Made by a program: the position numbers and the translations under genes
In this document: piece by piece, positions 10,735 through 21,248 of the stretch
How positions within the stretch are numbered: the first letter of the stretch is position 1
How the letters are laid out: each line of letters opens with the position of its first letter
Assembly (NCBI RefSeq): GCF_029633865.1
Contig: NC_079214.1
Location: forward strand, 30,043,957-30,107,956
Direction: 5' to 3'
DNA: 64,000 nucleotides
Origin: Lampris incognitus
Taxonomy: Eukaryota > Chordata > Actinopteri > Lampriformes > Lampridae
The notes under the pieces: model-generated
What the model was told of the DNA's origin: nothing
The model's input: the letters and a program-made list of their open reading frames with translations, nothing else
The model's database searches: none

Positions 10735-10750
10735 CTCTCCCCTCAAAAAG
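10735..10750 (-). other. Polypurine tract of the gypsy element
   Basis: On the minus strand this reads CTTTTTGAGGGGAGAG and abuts the TGTGGGG start of the 3' LTR, the expected position for the plus-strand priming site. Confidence 0.75.
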
Positions 10751-11176
10751 ATAATGGCGTCCCGACATAACAAATCTACCAGTCCACATTGCATAACTTT
10801 TCATTGAAAAGATAGGTTATTACTAAGCAGGAGTCAATCTGGATACTGTACTGTAATCAGTCATAACATATAACACACATCTCCTATTAATGGTATATGT
10901 TTGCAGTAAATAATGTGCACTTGAATCCACTGCTTCGTCCGTCTTGAGGCCGGGGAGCTATAGTATCTGACTAAAAGCAAATAACTTTGTAATAGTAATA
11001 TCCCTGGTGGTAACAGGTGTGTTCTAAAACCCCAATGCTACAGTAACTCTGTGTCTGGTGATCACAGGACAACTAAAATCACATAGCTATAACAATTGTA
11101 ACATGTCAAAAGTTTTTTTTTTTTTTTTTTTGTTTTTTTTTTCATTTATTTATTTATACTGAGTTGTCTGATTTGC
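10751..11176 (-). other. Untranslated region between gag-pol and 3' LTR
   Basis: There is no frame of note. It holds an A-rich stretch on the coding strand (T run at 11114-11142 on the plus strand). It is transcribed as part of the gypsy element. Confidence 0.6.
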
Positions 11177-14100
11177 TTATCTACCAGACACACTAGGCTG
11201 CCCTAGTCTGTGATAAGTAAACACTGGTGTAGGTTTTCTATTTCTCAAAGGATATGCTTTTTCTCTGGCAGGCTGCACAGCTTCCCCTGGAGGAGGCTGC
11301 AAGGCATCTTCTGGTGGAGGCTGCAAGGCATCTTCCAGGCTCTTGTCGTCATCGGGCTCATCCTCTTCTTCAGCTCCAGATGTCTCGCCATTCTCTGACA
11401 CTGTCCCATTGTCCTCTATTGTTGCAGGCTGCTCCGCAAAATCCTCTTCATCTTGACCGTCTCTTTCCTCCGGATAGAACTCCAAGGCATCTGGGCTCAG
11501 CTGACTCTGGATCCGCTCACTGGCTCTGACTGTTGGTCGTCCCACGATGCATCTCCAGTTATCCTCATCATCTGAGTCACTGTCCTGTTCCTGGTTCCAC
11601 TGCATTTGTCTGTCTGTCTTCTTTCTCTCCCGTCTAGGTTTCACAGGTAAGTCCTCTTCTCTTGGTTCCACCGGCAGGAAGTCGCATGGCAGAAGAAGGT
11701 TCCTATGCATGATTCTGGTTCGTCCTTTTCCATTCTCCGGCTTCAGCTCATACACAGGGCTGTCGGCGTGCTTCCTCTGTGTTACTACATGCACCTGGTC
11801 CTCCCAGAATGGTCTTAATTTCCCCGGTCCTCCTTTCTCGTTCAGGTTGCGGATGAGAACTCTGCATCCGGCATACAGCTCTGTCCCGTGGGCCTTTTTG
11901 TCGTATAGTGTTTTGTTTCTGGCCCCCTCCTTCCGTGCTGTCTCTGATGCTAGGCGATAGGCGTCATTCATGCGGGCCTTCCACTTCTCTGCATATTCTT
12001 GAGGGGATAGTGCCTGGTCCTTTGCTCTAAGGCCAAACATCAGGTCAATGGGAAGTCTTGGATTTCTGCCGAACAACAGATAGTAAGGTGCAAATCCGGT
12101 CGCTTCATTTCGGGTGCAGTTGTATGCATGTATCACCTTTGGGAGTGACGCTTTCCAATCCGTTTTCGCAACCGCTGGCAGGTTTCTCAGCATCGCCAGA
12201 ACCGTTCTGTTGAAACGCTCGACCTGACCATTTCCTTGCGGGTGATACGGTGTTGTGTGAGAACCCCTGACTCCACTGTACTCCTGCAGCTTGGCGAAGA
12301 GCTTATTGTCAAACTCCTTCCCTTGGTCATGGTGCAGCGTCGCCGGGAAACCAAATCTCAGCACAAAGTCCCCGAATACCTTCTCTGCGGCGGTCTTGGC
12401 AGCTTTGTTTCTGCATGCATAGGCTTGAACAAAACGGGTAAAGTGGTCCATAACCACCAGTATATACTCGTACCCTCCCTTACACTTCTCTAAGTGTAAG
12501 AAGTCAATGGAGACCATCTCAAATGGGTGTGTGGTCACGATGTTGGTGAGAGGGGCTCTGGTTGGTTTGTTGGGGCGCTTGGTCTTCAGGCAGCTACACA
12601 CCTGTGTGATGTAATGTTCCACATCTTTCTGCATGTGAGGCCAATAGAAACGGTCCCTCAACAGGTGCAACACCCTCTCCACGCCTAGATGGCCCAGGTC
12701 TCTGTGCAGTTCTTTATATACCAGCTCATGGAACTTTTTCGGCAGGACTAGCTGAGTTCGGGTAGCTGTTTTCCGGCGCAGGATGCCATCATCATCAAGG
12801 CACAGCCGATGCTTCTCTCTCATGAGTGTCGCAACACCCCTGCTCGCACACTGTGTTTTTCCCCGAGGCCACTGATTGGAGGTTATGTACTTCAGCACCT
12901 CTCCAATGACAGCATCCTCCCTCTGGGCGTCTCTCACCGTCTGACTGGGTATCTCTGCCACAGGTGATGTATGTTCCTTCTCAAACTCGGCTAGTGCTGT
13001 GGCTATGGTTACCGGACACATCCAAGGCTCAGCTCTCTCCAGCTGTACTGACAGCGCCTGGGTCACACTGTTCATGACCTCGGGGTGTACTTCTTGTGAA
13101 CAGGTCTGCATGTACTGCTCCATCGGCATGCGTGAGAGGCCATCTGCGTCCCCATTGGCTCGTCCAGGCCGGTACTTGATAGAGAACTGGAAATCGGCTA
13201 ACTCTGCTACCCATCTGTGGGTGGTCGCATTCAGTTTGGCTGTCGTGAGCACATAGGTGAGGGGATTATTGTCTGTGTAGACAGTGAATGATGGAGCGTG
13301 GTAGAGGTAATCTCTAAATCTCTCACATATGGCCCATTTCATCGCGAGGAACTCCAACTTCCCTGAGTGGAGATGGTAGTTCTTCTCAGGAGTTGTCAGT
13401 GTCCTAGACCCATACGCGATGACTGCCAGCCCACCCTGTGACTGTCTTTGATACAATACTGCCCCGAGGCCCTCTCGTGACGCGTCGCAGTGAAGGATAA
13501 AGGGCTGTTCAAAGTCTGGGTAGCCCAACACTGGTGGCTGGATGAGGAATTCAATCAACTGACAGAGGACCTGTTGGTGTTCAGCTGTCCACTTAACTGG
13601 GTGAGAGGAGGGCAGATGGTCTCGGGAGCCCTTCCTCCCCTTGTCCTTTCTCTTTTGTTTGAGCTTCCCCGCTGCTGTCTTCTCTGGGGTGAGGAGGTCA
13701 TAGAGAGGCCTTGCGATTCGGGAGAAGTTAGGTATGTAGGGCCGGTAATACGAGATGAATCCCAGCATCTTCCTGAGCTCTCCGATGGTCGTAGGTTCTC
13801 TCTCCTTCAGTGCCTGGACCGGGGCCACATCAGCGGGGTCCATTGTGTATCCATCCTTGGTCACAAGCCTTCCCAGGAACCTTACTTGGTTTTTGAAGAG
13901 TTCACATTTTCTTGCCGTCAGCTTGATTCCATGGCTTCTGTAGCGGTGCAGTACTCTTCTCAGGTGCTGGAGGTGTTCGTCGAATGTGGTTGAGTGGACC
14001 AGGTTGTCATCTAAATACGGCTGACAAATGTTGTCCCTCAGCCCAATCAAACATTCCTCCATGGACCTCTGGAACTCTGCTGGTGCTGAGGACAGTCCGA

Positions 14101-17100
14101 AGGGAATTCTCACCCATTCATATAATCCCCACGGGGTGATGAATGCAGTCAGTGGACGGCTGGACTCCTCAAGAAACCCCTGGTGATATGCCTTCCCCTG
14201 ATCCAAGACAGAAAACCAGGCACTCCCCTTCAGGCTGTCGAGCATATCCTGGATGCGTGGTATTGGATGGCGGTCTGGGATGGACCTCTTGTTCAACTCA
14301 CGGTAGTCACAGCAGAGGCGGAGGCTCCCATCCTTTTTCCGCACACACACGATTGGGCTTGAGTAGGGTGATTTTGACTTAGTTATCCAGCCTCTGTTCA
14401 GTAAATCCTCGAGGTATTCCTTCACTTCTTTATGAAGAGGCTTTGGGACTGATGTGTATGTCCGCTTCACCGGTGTGGTGTCACTCAGGCGGATCTTGAG
14501 CTGGAGTGATGGAATAGTCCCCACATCATGGTCATCGCGTGCGAACACACTACTCTCCTCCCGCAGTAGCTCTCTCACCTGCAGTTGTTGTTCAGGTGTC
14601 AGGTGGTTCAGAGGGACAGGCGGGTCCCATAGATCTTCCTCCTGGTGTTCCGTCTTGACATCACCTGGCCCTTTCAGCTTTGTTGTGTCTCTAATCACAG
14701 GTCTTCGTTCTGTACCTGTTGTGGAGGTCCCTGGGATGACTGGGTTCACTGTACTAGTCCCATCCACATCCAACGGCTTCACGGCGGCAGGGTAGATGGC
14801 TCTAGTTCTTTGGGTCTGCCCCAGGGGAGTCCGTGGCGGCAGTGTGATGTCATGAGCTGTGACGTTAGTCACTGGGACAGCGATGCGTGACCAGGTTCCC
14901 TTCTGTAAACATACAATGTTTTCATCCACCTTCAGGCCCTCTGGCCACTTTGGGTTCACATTAGGCTCAAAGAGGACGTTCTGGTCTGCTTGGAGGGGCC
15001 CTGCTCTAACACCACACTTAACAATCTTTGTCTGGCCCGCCGGAATAGTCATGCTTTCTCGGCCCACTTTAACCATTCCCTCACCTTCCATATCATCTTG
15101 GCTGTTTATCAGCTTCACGAGGACTTCAGCCTTCTTGTAGTCAACCGTGAACGCAATGCTTAGTGCCTTTGTGATTACACTTGATGGCTGTCCAGCTCCG
15201 GACTCTAACAGGTGTTCAATTACATTGTAACCGATGATCGGTTCTTCTGCGGTGCCCTGGTGTGTGGTTACTAGTATTGGCACAGTGAGTTCCATTGGTG
15301 GAGTCTGAGTGGTGCTATTCGGTGCTAACTGGACAGTCACTTCCACCCATCCAGAGAAAGGAATGGTTGTCTGGTTTGCTGCTTTACCAGTCAGGGTGCC
15401 AGGGCCAAGGATCTCTTCTGTGCTTCTCACCTTGGTGTGTGGGAGATGTTTTCTCCTCCATTCTTCACTGATTAGGCAGACCTGCGACCCGGTATCCCAC
15501 AATGCCTGTGTGGCTACACCATCAATGTAACAGTTTATCATGTATTTCTTTCCAATTAGGTTCAGCAGCTGTGACTGGCGTTTTGAGGAGATATGACTCA
15601 CTGTGGGTGCTTGCTGTTCCCGCCCTGCCTCGTCTCGCTGTCGGGCAGACACTCTGGCTTCTAGTAGCTGAATACTGTCGTCGATGAGCTTGCTGGTGAC
15701 AGTACAGCTAGACGTGTCTACCTGCTCCGATTTTTCAGGCCTCTGAGCTCTACACCCTCTTGAAAGATGGCCACTCTGTCCGCATTTGAAACAGTGGTTG
15801 CACTGGTCGCCCCTTTCACTGTCTTGACAGGCTTTGCATCCGCGCTTCCTCACAGGCTGCTGCTGACGAGAAGGTCTTTGGCCAGAGGAGTGGTTCATGG
15901 CTTTTCTCATCTGTTCCATTTCTCCTTTCAGCTGTTGGATTATCTCGTAGAACGCAGACTCCTTTTGGTTCCCTGCCTGTGTCTTAAGGGCATTCACACT
16001 CGCGGATGTTGATGGCGACGACTCCTGACCCCCGACCACTGCAGCTTCCGCTCCTCGATACTGATGTGCCTCAGCTCGCACTTCCCGCACTCTGGTTTCC
16101 TTACTGTGGGAGCTCTTCTTGAATTTCCGCTGTCTCTCTGACTCGAAACTTGCGGCCTCTATCATCTTAACAATGAGAACATCATCAGTAGTTGCTTGAT
16201 CATCGAGATAGCTCTTGAGCTGATATTTTACCTGGTCACTCACTAGCCCAGTTCCCACAGCTCTTAGGAACTTCTTCTGTATCAGTTCAGGGCTGTATTG
16301 TTCATCAGAGCCAGGCTCTCTCGCTGCTGCTAAGAGTCTCTCTTTACATGCTATGGCTCGGAACAGGAAGTTCTGTGGTGACTCCTGACTGTCCTGTGTG
16401 ATGTTGATTAGTCGGTGATATAGGTCCACAGAGCTATCCTCTTTGAAATGGCCGTTCAGAATGGTCCTCAGCTGAGGGAGGGTGAGTTCGGTTTTGATCT
16501 CTAACAAGTCACGGAGAGTCAGCCCAGGGCTGATGGCTCGGATTACAGCCTCTATTATCTCCAACTCGCTGTGGCCTTTTCTCACCCCCATATCAATCTG
16601 ATGCGTAAGATTTATATAAGACAACTTGTCTATCTGCCCCCGTTCTCCTATTTGGCCATTTATCTTAAAGTCTCTGCGTATGGTCACTTCAGGGGGTTGG
16701 ATTACTGACGGGATTGGGTTTGAAGGTTGACTAGGTCTACTGGGTTCTTTAAGACTTAGTTTCTCACTGAGGCGTGATATCTCTTCCTCAAGCGCTTTTG
16801 TGGATGCAGTAAAGCTGGACTGTAAGGCCTGATATTGTTCATGTAAGCTTGCCAATTCAGCAGCATCCTTGTTAGTACTGTCTGCACCTGCACCAGTATG
16901 TGACTCCGCCCCTCTCTGCATCATTTCACTAGAGAGGTCCACTAGTCTGGACAGAAACTGACGTGCTACCTCTTCATCCTCCTTCTCAATTGCTTCATCC
17001 ACAGTTTCACTAATAAGTCTGATCAGCGCATGCCTCTTTGTCTGGTTTTCAGTGGGGACTTTAGCAATAACACACACCTCTTTTAACTGGTCCAGCCCTA

Positions 17101-17155
17101 ACTGCAGGAGGGTCTCACTCAGCCTGTCTTGCAGTTGCTCAAGCTCCAGTTCCAT
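11177..17155 (-). CDS. Gag-pol polyprotein of the gypsy element, single intact frame
   Basis: This 1992-residue frame encodes all replication functions. The N-terminal coiled region ([20 protein letters not shown]) leads to a gag capsid region and a CCHC knuckle near residue 450 ([14 protein letters not shown]). The aspartic protease has [11 protein letters not shown] near 554. RT follows with the [11 protein letters not shown] block and a YLDDNLVH active site near 1046, where the family usually has YLDDI or YLDDV. RNase H has [14 protein letters not shown] near 1225. Integrase has an HHCC zinc domain near 1485 and a DDE core: [10 protein letters not shown] near 1549, HDQGKEFDN near 1608 and Glu in [12 protein letters not shown] near 1646. 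There is no stop or frameshift between gag and pol, so gag and pol would be made as one protein. The ATG at 17155 lies 66 bases past the primer site. The acidic C-terminus has no chromodomain that I can see. Confidence 0.95.
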   Translation of the reverse strand: MELELEQLQDRLSETLLQLGLDQLKEVCVIAKVPTENQTKRHALIRLISETVDEAIEKEDEEVARQFLSRLVDLSSEMMQRGAESHTGAGADSTNKDAAELASLHEQYQALQSSFTASTKALEEEISRLSEKLSLKEPSRPSQPSNPIPSVIQPPEVTIRRDFKINGQIGERGQIDKLSYINLTHQIDMGVRKGHSELEIIEAVIRAISPGLTLRDLLEIKTELTLPQLRTILNGHFKEDSSVDLYHRLINITQDSQESPQNFLFRAIACKERLLAAAREPGSDEQYSPELIQKKFLRAVGTGLVSDQVKYQLKSYLDDQATTDDVLIVKMIEAASFESERQRKFKKSSHSKETRVREVRAEAHQYRGAEAAVVGGQESSPSTSASVNALKTQAGNQKESAFYEIIQQLKGEMEQMRKAMNHSSGQRPSRQQQPVRKRGCKACQDSERGDQCNHCFKCGQSGHLSRGCRAQRPEKSEQVDTSSCTVTSKLIDDSIQLLEARVSARQRDEAGREQQAPTVSHISSKRQSQLLNLIGKKYMINCYIDGVATQALWDTGSQVCLISEEWRRKHLPHTKVRSTEEILGPGTLTGKAANQTTIPFSGWVEVTVQLAPNSTTQTPPMELTVPILVTTHQGTAEEPIIGYNVIEHLLESGAGQPSSVITKALSIAFTVDYKKAEVLVKLINSQDDMEGEGMVKVGRESMTIPAGQTKIVKCGVRAGPLQADQNVLFEPNVNPKWPEGLKVDENIVCLQKGTWSRIAVPVTNVTAHDITLPPRTPLGQTQRTRAIYPAAVKPLDVDGTSTVNPVIPGTSTTGTERRPVIRDTTKLKGPGDVKTEHQEEDLWDPPVPLNHLTPEQQLQVRELLREESSVFARDDHDVGTIPSLQLKIRLSDTTPVKRTYTSVPKPLHKEVKEYLEDLLNRGWITKSKSPYSSPIVCVRKKDGSLRLCCDYRELNKRSIPDRHPIPRIQDMLDSLKGSAWFSVLDQGKAYHQGFLEESSRPLTAFITPWGLYEWVRIPFGLSSAPAEFQRSMEECLIGLRDNICQPYLDDNLVHSTTFDEHLQHLRRVLHRYRSHGIKLTARKCELFKNQVRFLGRLVTKDGYTMDPADVAPVQALKEREPTTIGELRKMLGFISYYRPYIPNFSRIARPLYDLLTPEKTAAGKLKQKRKDKGRKGSRDHLPSSHPVKWTAEHQQVLCQLIEFLIQPPVLGYPDFEQPFILHCDASREGLGAVLYQRQSQGGLAVIAYGSRTLTTPEKNYHLHSGKLEFLAMKWAICERFRDYLYHAPSFTVYTDNNPLTYVLTTAKLNATTHRWVAELADFQFSIKYRPGRANGDADGLSRMPMEQYMQTCSQEVHPEVMNSVTQALSVQLERAEPWMCPVTIATALAEFEKEHTSPVAEIPSQTVRDAQREDAVIGEVLKYITSNQWPRGKTQCASRGVATLMREKHRLCLDDDGILRRKTATRTQLVLPKKFHELVYKELHRDLGHLGVERVLHLLRDRFYWPHMQKDVEHYITQVCSCLKTKRPNKPTRAPLTNIVTTHPFEMVSIDFLHLEKCKGGYEYILVVMDHFTRFVQAYACRNKAAKTAAEKVFGDFVLRFGFPATLHHDQGKEFDNKLFAKLQEYSGVRGSHTTPYHPQGNGQVERFNRTVLAMLRNLPAVAKTDWKASLPKVIHAYNCTRNEATGFAPYYLLFGRNPRLPIDLMFGLRAKDQALSPQEYAEKWKARMNDAYRLASETARKEGARNKTLYDKKAHGTELYAGCRVLIRNLNEKGGPGKLRPFWEDQVHVVTQRKHADSPVYELKPENGKGRTRIMHRNLLLPCDFLPVEPREEDLPVKPRRERKKTDRQMQWNQEQDSDSDDEDNWRCIVGRPTVRASERIQSQLSPDALEFYPEERDGQDEEDFAEQPATIEDNGTVSENGETSGAEEEDEPDDDKSLEDALQPPPEDALQPPPGEAVQPAREKAYPLRNRKPTPVFTYHRLGQPSVSGR

Positions 17156-17220
17156 TGTTGGTCACGTGTTCTCACTCCGCTCCCCACTTCTTCTCCTGAC
17201 AATGGTGGCAATGGCGCTGA

Positions 17221-17238
17221 TCCCGGGTTTCGGCACCA
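17221..17238 (-). other. Primer-binding site, tRNA-Phe
   Basis: On the minus strand this reads TGGTGCCGAAACCCGGGA, which is the complement of the 3' end of vertebrate tRNA-Phe including CCA (18 of 18 from my memory of the tRNA). It lies five bases inside the 5' LTR. Confidence 0.85.
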
Positions 17239-17243
17239 ATATT

Positions 17244-18085
17244 TGTAGCACACTTGATAAGAATGACACTTACAAGGGCTGGTGTTTTTGTTGTTTTACT
17301 CCATCTGTCAAATAGACATTACAGAGGACACGTTTTCAGAGCATGGCTCACTATACGAACGGCCACACTCATCTCCAATTTATACACAATAAGAGCACCA
17401 AATATATTCTTCCATAAATTCACATTAGTCTAGCCTACCGCGAGCAAAGCTAAACAGTATATAACGTTACGGAACATGGGGGGATCAAAATAGCAACACA
17501 CATAGGCCTACCTTCATATTTACACAGTGTGGAGACACTAAACATAGTAAAGGGACAGACTAATCACACCTACAGACAATGTCAAAGCCAAGCTACAGAA
17601 CAATGGGTTCAGACCGCGGGAGCTATGGCTATGCTAACGTTAGCAACTCGCTAGCAATCTAGCTAACGTTAGCCAGTGATATGACGTTATCAAAATAAAT
17701 ATGAAAGTCCCTTCGTGGGTATTTCTAATAGGCATCCATATCCCACCTACACATCATATTTAATCACCATCCTAATTCCATATGTCTAACTAGTCTGCTT
17801 ACCTGTCAAATAGACATTACAGAGGACACGTTTTCAGAGCATGGCTCACTATACGAACGGCCACACTCATCTGACGACTCTATGTCCCAGAGTGCACGGC
17901 GAGAGCCAGCACTACGTCACACAGGCTAGAAGCAATTAACCTGCAGTGCCCTCCTGTGGCGAGAACCGGCTATCACAACAACACAGCAGACAATTCTCCT
18001 CTTTACTATTAGTGAGTGGTCAATGAAGGTAAGTATATAAAATAAAAAATAGATGGGGGGGCTACTAAATCCCAAGTACCCCACA
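17244..18085 (-). repeat. Gypsy 5' LTR (right in window)
   Basis: This is the 842-bp partner of 9893-10734. As the 5' LTR of a minus-strand element it should carry the promoter. The same internal 70-bp repeat is present (17306-17374 region and 17803-17872 region). Confidence 0.93.
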
Positions 18086-18089
18086 TGTG
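18086..18089 (+). repeat. Target duplication (TGTG) of the nested gypsy element, right copy
   Basis: This is the second copy of the 4-bp duplication. The copia LTR resumes directly with GTCTATAAAAGAGCATGCGC. Confidence 0.85.
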
Positions 18090-18226
18090 GTCTATAAAAG
18101 AGCATGCGCAAAATACAGAAACCAATCCGGTTACAGCAACACCGACGAAGTGCGCGCGTGATTTTTCTCCGTGAAATGAGTCTAGTTGAGCCGGTATTCC
18201 TGCCCTCAGAGATGACAACGTCAACA
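18090..18226 (+). repeat. Copia 5' LTR, second part
   Basis: The segment runs from GTCTATAAAAGAGCATGCGC, which includes a TATA-like box, to GTCAACA and matches 21112-21248. With 9807-9892 it makes a 223-bp LTR equal in length to the 3' copy. Confidence 0.85.
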
Positions 18227-18240
18227 GGTTATGGGCCCAG
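18227..18240 (+). other. Copia primer-binding site matching the interior of initiator tRNA-Met
   Basis: The sequence GGTTATGGGCCCAG directly follows the LTR end. It is the reverse complement of CTGGGCCCATAACC, the anticodon stem-loop region of vertebrate initiator tRNA-Met, rather than of a tRNA 3' end. Drosophila copia is known to prime with a 5' half of initiator tRNA-Met in the same way. The match is from memory of the tRNA sequence. Confidence 0.75.
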
Positions 18241-18259
18241 AAGGGAAGGTGGAAGCTGA

Positions 18260-19549
18260 TGGTACAGACTATGCTTCGATGGAGATGAGAAAAATTACGA
18301 GGTATGGGGAACCAAGTTTTTAGGCCATCTGCGTTTGCTCGGTCTTAAAGAGACTATATTACAAGAGCCAGATGATGACGAAAATGAGGACGTGGTCGCC
18401 GAAGATGCAAAGAAAAATGAAGATGCATATGCTGAATTGATACAATTTTTGGACGACAAAAGTCTCTCCCTGATTATGAGAGAAGCCGCCGACGATGGAA
18501 GAAGAGCGTTGGAGATACTGGGGGACCGCTACGCTGGCAAAGGGAAGCCACGTGTGATGAGCCTCTGCACAGAGCTAACATCTCTCCAGAAAGCGGCAAA
18601 TGAGACCGTCACAGAATACATCACTCGTGCAGAAACGGCTATAATAGCGCTGCGAAATGCAGACGAGGTTCTTAGCGACGGACTGTTAATTGCTATGATT
18701 CTGAAAGGCTTGCCCGAATCATTTAAGCCGTTTTCCACCCACATAACGCAGGGTGATAAGAGGATAACTTTTGCGCAGTTCACAACCAAGCTTAGAAGTT
18801 ATGAGACGACGGAGAAGTTTAATGGCAACTCGAATGGTGACGACGTGATGAAGACAAGCAGCTCAACAATGAGAGTGAGGGAGAGAGAGAAAGAAAAGAG
18901 CCCGGAGATAACCTGCTACAACTGCGGCCAAAAGGGACACAAAGCCCGGACATGCAGCGTTACTGGAGGCGAGCGTCCAGCACAGAGACGGTGGTGCAGT
19001 GTTTGCCAGAGCTCCACTCACAGAGACGCCACGTGCAGACGGAAAAGACGAGACAACGTGAAACAAGCAGTGGATGCACAGGATCACACTTCCGCTTTCA
19101 AAATTGATGACTGTCAGGTCAGTGGAGTAAAACAGAGAGGTCTGATGGTGGATACGGGCGCAACGTCACACATGATCACCGACATCGGAAAGTTTAGGAG
19201 GTTTGATGACAGCTTCCAGCCAGAGACACACGTTATGGAGTTGGCTGACGGGACGAAAACAAGCGGTGTCGCGCTGAAGAGAGGGGAAGCGGAGGTCTGC
19301 CTGCTGGACAGTGAGGGTCGCCGGGTGAAGACAACGCTGGAGAAGGCGCTGTATATTCCATCATATCCACAAGACATTTTCTCTGTTAAAGCAGCGACGG
19401 GCAACGGAGCTGCGGTCAACTTTCGGGAAGGACACAACCACCTCATCCACAAGGATGGCACCAGGTTTGACATCAAAGTGTACAATAGACTTTACTATCT
19501 GAACACTGTTGATGATGAACAAGGTGACTGGGTGTCATGGATGCTATGA
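18260..19549 (+). pseudogene. Copia gag-protease frame
   Basis: The frame is open from 18260, but its first ATG is at 18335, well inside the conserved gag start (LCFDGDEKNYEVWGTKFLGHL at 18269-18331). An ATG at 18231 inside the primer site gives MGPEGKVEAD in a frame off by one, so a one-base indel near 18260 probably broke the true start. The product is a UBN2-type copia gag (ALEILGDRYAGKGKPRVMSL; LTSLQKAANETVTEYI), with a CCHC knuckle near 18916 (CYNCGQKGHKARTC) and a protease with MVDTGATSHM near 19150. The frame ends at 19549 while the integrase part continues in another frame. Confidence 0.8.
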
Positions 19550-20939
19550 TATACAAACCTGGCACGAAATACTAGGTCACTGTAACCATGAGGATGTGTC
19601 AAAGTTGGAAAATGTAGTGGAGGGAATGAAAATTAAGGGAAAATGTGATAAGTCTAAACTAAACTGTGAAGTGTGCACACAAGGGACATTTGCTCGGAGT
19701 AGAAACAGAGAACCAGACGTCAGGGCAAAAGCAGCACTTGATTTAGTTCACACTGATTTATGCGGCCCCATAGAGCAAGAGGCAAAAGATGGGTTCAGAT
19801 ATATTCTGGCATTTACTGATGATTACTCAGGAGTAGTCTATGTGTGTTTCCTGAAAACAAAAAGTGATACTGCCAAAGCTATTGAAGCGTTCATAGCCGA
19901 CACTGCCCCCTATGGGAAGATCAAGCGTATAAGGTCAGATAATGGCACAGAGTTCACAGGGCAGGATTTTCAGTCCTTACTTAATAAGAATGTCATAAGA
20001 CATGCGACTTCAGCACCTTACTCACCCCATCAAAATGGGACTGCTGAAAGGAATTGGAGAACAATGTTTGAAATGGCAAGGTGCATGTTAATCGAGAGCA
20101 ACTTACCTAAGAAGTTGTGGACATATGCTGTGATGGCTGCTGCAGTAATTTGGAACAGGTGCTACAACAGGTGTGTGAAACAGACTCCATACTACATGCT
20201 GACAGGGAAAAAGCCTGATGTGTCAAAGATGAGAGTGTTTGGATCAGTGTGCTATGCATACCAGCAAGACAAGAAAAAGTTAGATTCACGGTGTGAAAAG
20301 GGGATTTTTGTAGGATATGATAAGAATAGCTCATCATACCCAGTCTACTACCCAGACACTGGGAAGGTCCTAAAACACAGGCTAGTCAAATTTGTCACAA
20401 AAAGTGGCATTGAACGCCAAATTCAGACACATCCAGAAATGATGGATGATGATTTTCATGGGAAGGAATATGTATCCCCCATGCCAAAGGCCAAGATGGC
20501 TGACCAGAGTCCAAAAGAGAGCCAGAAGCCTAAAATTGAAAATCTAGAGAGTAATGAGGACACTCAGACAGAACAGAGAGGAGAGAGTCATGGGGCACGT
20601 TACCCCAAAAGAGATAGGAAAACTCCTAAGTACTTGGAAAACTATGAATGTGAAGTTGAGTGTAATGACCAGATATTAACCAGTACTGACTACTGCTACA
20701 GAGTGGCCTGTAATTTACCACAAACCCTCAAAGAAGCCATGAGCTCAACAAAGTCAGAAATGTGGGCTAGTGCTATGAAGGAGGAAATTGATTCTCTTAT
20801 GGAAAATTATACTTTCACACTGACCACACTGCCAGAAGGTAAAAAAGCAGTGGGGGGTCATTGGATTTATGCAGTCAAAGACAATGCAGACAGCTCTGAA
20901 ACCTACAAGGCCAAAAAGAGGGGGGAAAGTGTAAAATAA
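19509..20939 (+). pseudogene. Copia integrase and start of RT, truncated
   Basis: The frame, shifted relative to gag-protease near 19530, opens with the GAG-pre-integrase zinc segment (TWHEILGHCNHEDVSKL; CEVCTQGTF). It continues with the integrase core: LVHTDLCGPIEQEAKDG, IRSDNGTEFTGQDF and HQNGTAERNWRTM hold the D, D and E. It proceeds through the copia-type region after integrase (KMRVFGSVCYAY, KLDSRCEKGIFVGY) to the first RT residues (MWASAMKEEIDSLMENYTF; HWIYAVKDN). It then jumps to KKRGESVK and a stop at 20937. The RT active site and RNase H are absent, so an internal deletion made this copy non-autonomous. Confidence 0.85.
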
Positions 20940-21025
20940 CCTACTGTATGTAACTACCAGACATATTGTGTTGTGACTACAGTCTATGTTTTGTGACTGA
21001 TGTGTACAGTGTAGAGCAAGTACGG

Positions 21026-21248
21026 CGTTACAATATTGGCTAAGCCAAGGTTATGCGTATGTGCTCTTATACTGGTGTCAGCACTAGAGGGCGCTGTTGT
21101 GTTGAACTGTGGTCTATAAAAGAGCATGCGCAAAATAAAGAAACCATTCCGGTTACAGCAACACCGATGAAGTGCACGCGTGATTTTTCCCCGTGAAATT
21201 AGTCTAGTTGAGCTGGTATTCCTGCCCTCAGAGATGACAACGTCAGCA
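21026..21248 (+). repeat. Copia 3' LTR
   Basis: This 223-bp LTR begins CGTTACAATATTGG and ends CGTCAGCA, followed by the target duplication ACCAG. It has an uninterrupted TGTGGTCTATAAAAG where the 5' copy was split. Confidence 0.88.

Larger units (their letters stand above)
9893..18085 (-). mobile_element. Full-length Ty3/gypsy element nested in the copia 5' LTR
   Basis: An 8193-bp complete LTR retrotransposon on the minus strand. Its 842-bp LTRs (9893-10734 and 17244-18085) start TGTAGCACACTTG, end CCCCACA, and appear identical when read side by side. A primer site for tRNA-Phe, one intact gag-pol frame of 1992 codons, and a purine tract next to the 3' LTR are all present. The 4-bp target duplication TGTG and the clean break of the copia LTR prove insertion after the copia. 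Everything visible is consistent with a recent, possibly mobile copy. No env-like frame is present. Confidence 0.95.
9807..21248 (+). mobile_element. Ty1/copia element, RT-deleted, split by a nested gypsy element
   Basis: The 223-bp LTRs lie at 9807-9892 joined to 18090-18226 (5' copy, interrupted) and at 21026-21248 (3' copy). They begin (T/C)GTTACAATATTGG and end in CA, with ACCAG on both sides. The interior (18227-21025) has a primer site, a gag-protease frame (about 18260-19549) and an integrase frame (19509-20939) in copia order, with integrase before RT. The RT and RNase H are missing: the frame stops just after the first residues of the RT domain (HWIYAVKDN, then YKAKK). The two LTRs differ at roughly a dozen or more positions, so this insertion is clearly older than the gypsy element inside it. 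Confidence 0.88.

Noticed and set aside
11210..16012. Many plus-strand frames of 60-167 codons
   Set aside because: They are shadows of the minus-strand gag-pol of the gypsy element and show no independent motifs.
9807..18226. The 8.2-kb distance as a very long copia leader
   Set aside because: The sequence is a complete foreign LTR element with its own duplication TGTG; the LTR halves rejoin to 223 bp, equal to the 3' copy.
18335..19549. Interpreting the 404-codon frame as a host gene derived from a retrotransposon
   Set aside because: It lies between matched LTRs, just after a primer site, and continues into integrase. It is an ordinary copia gag-protease.
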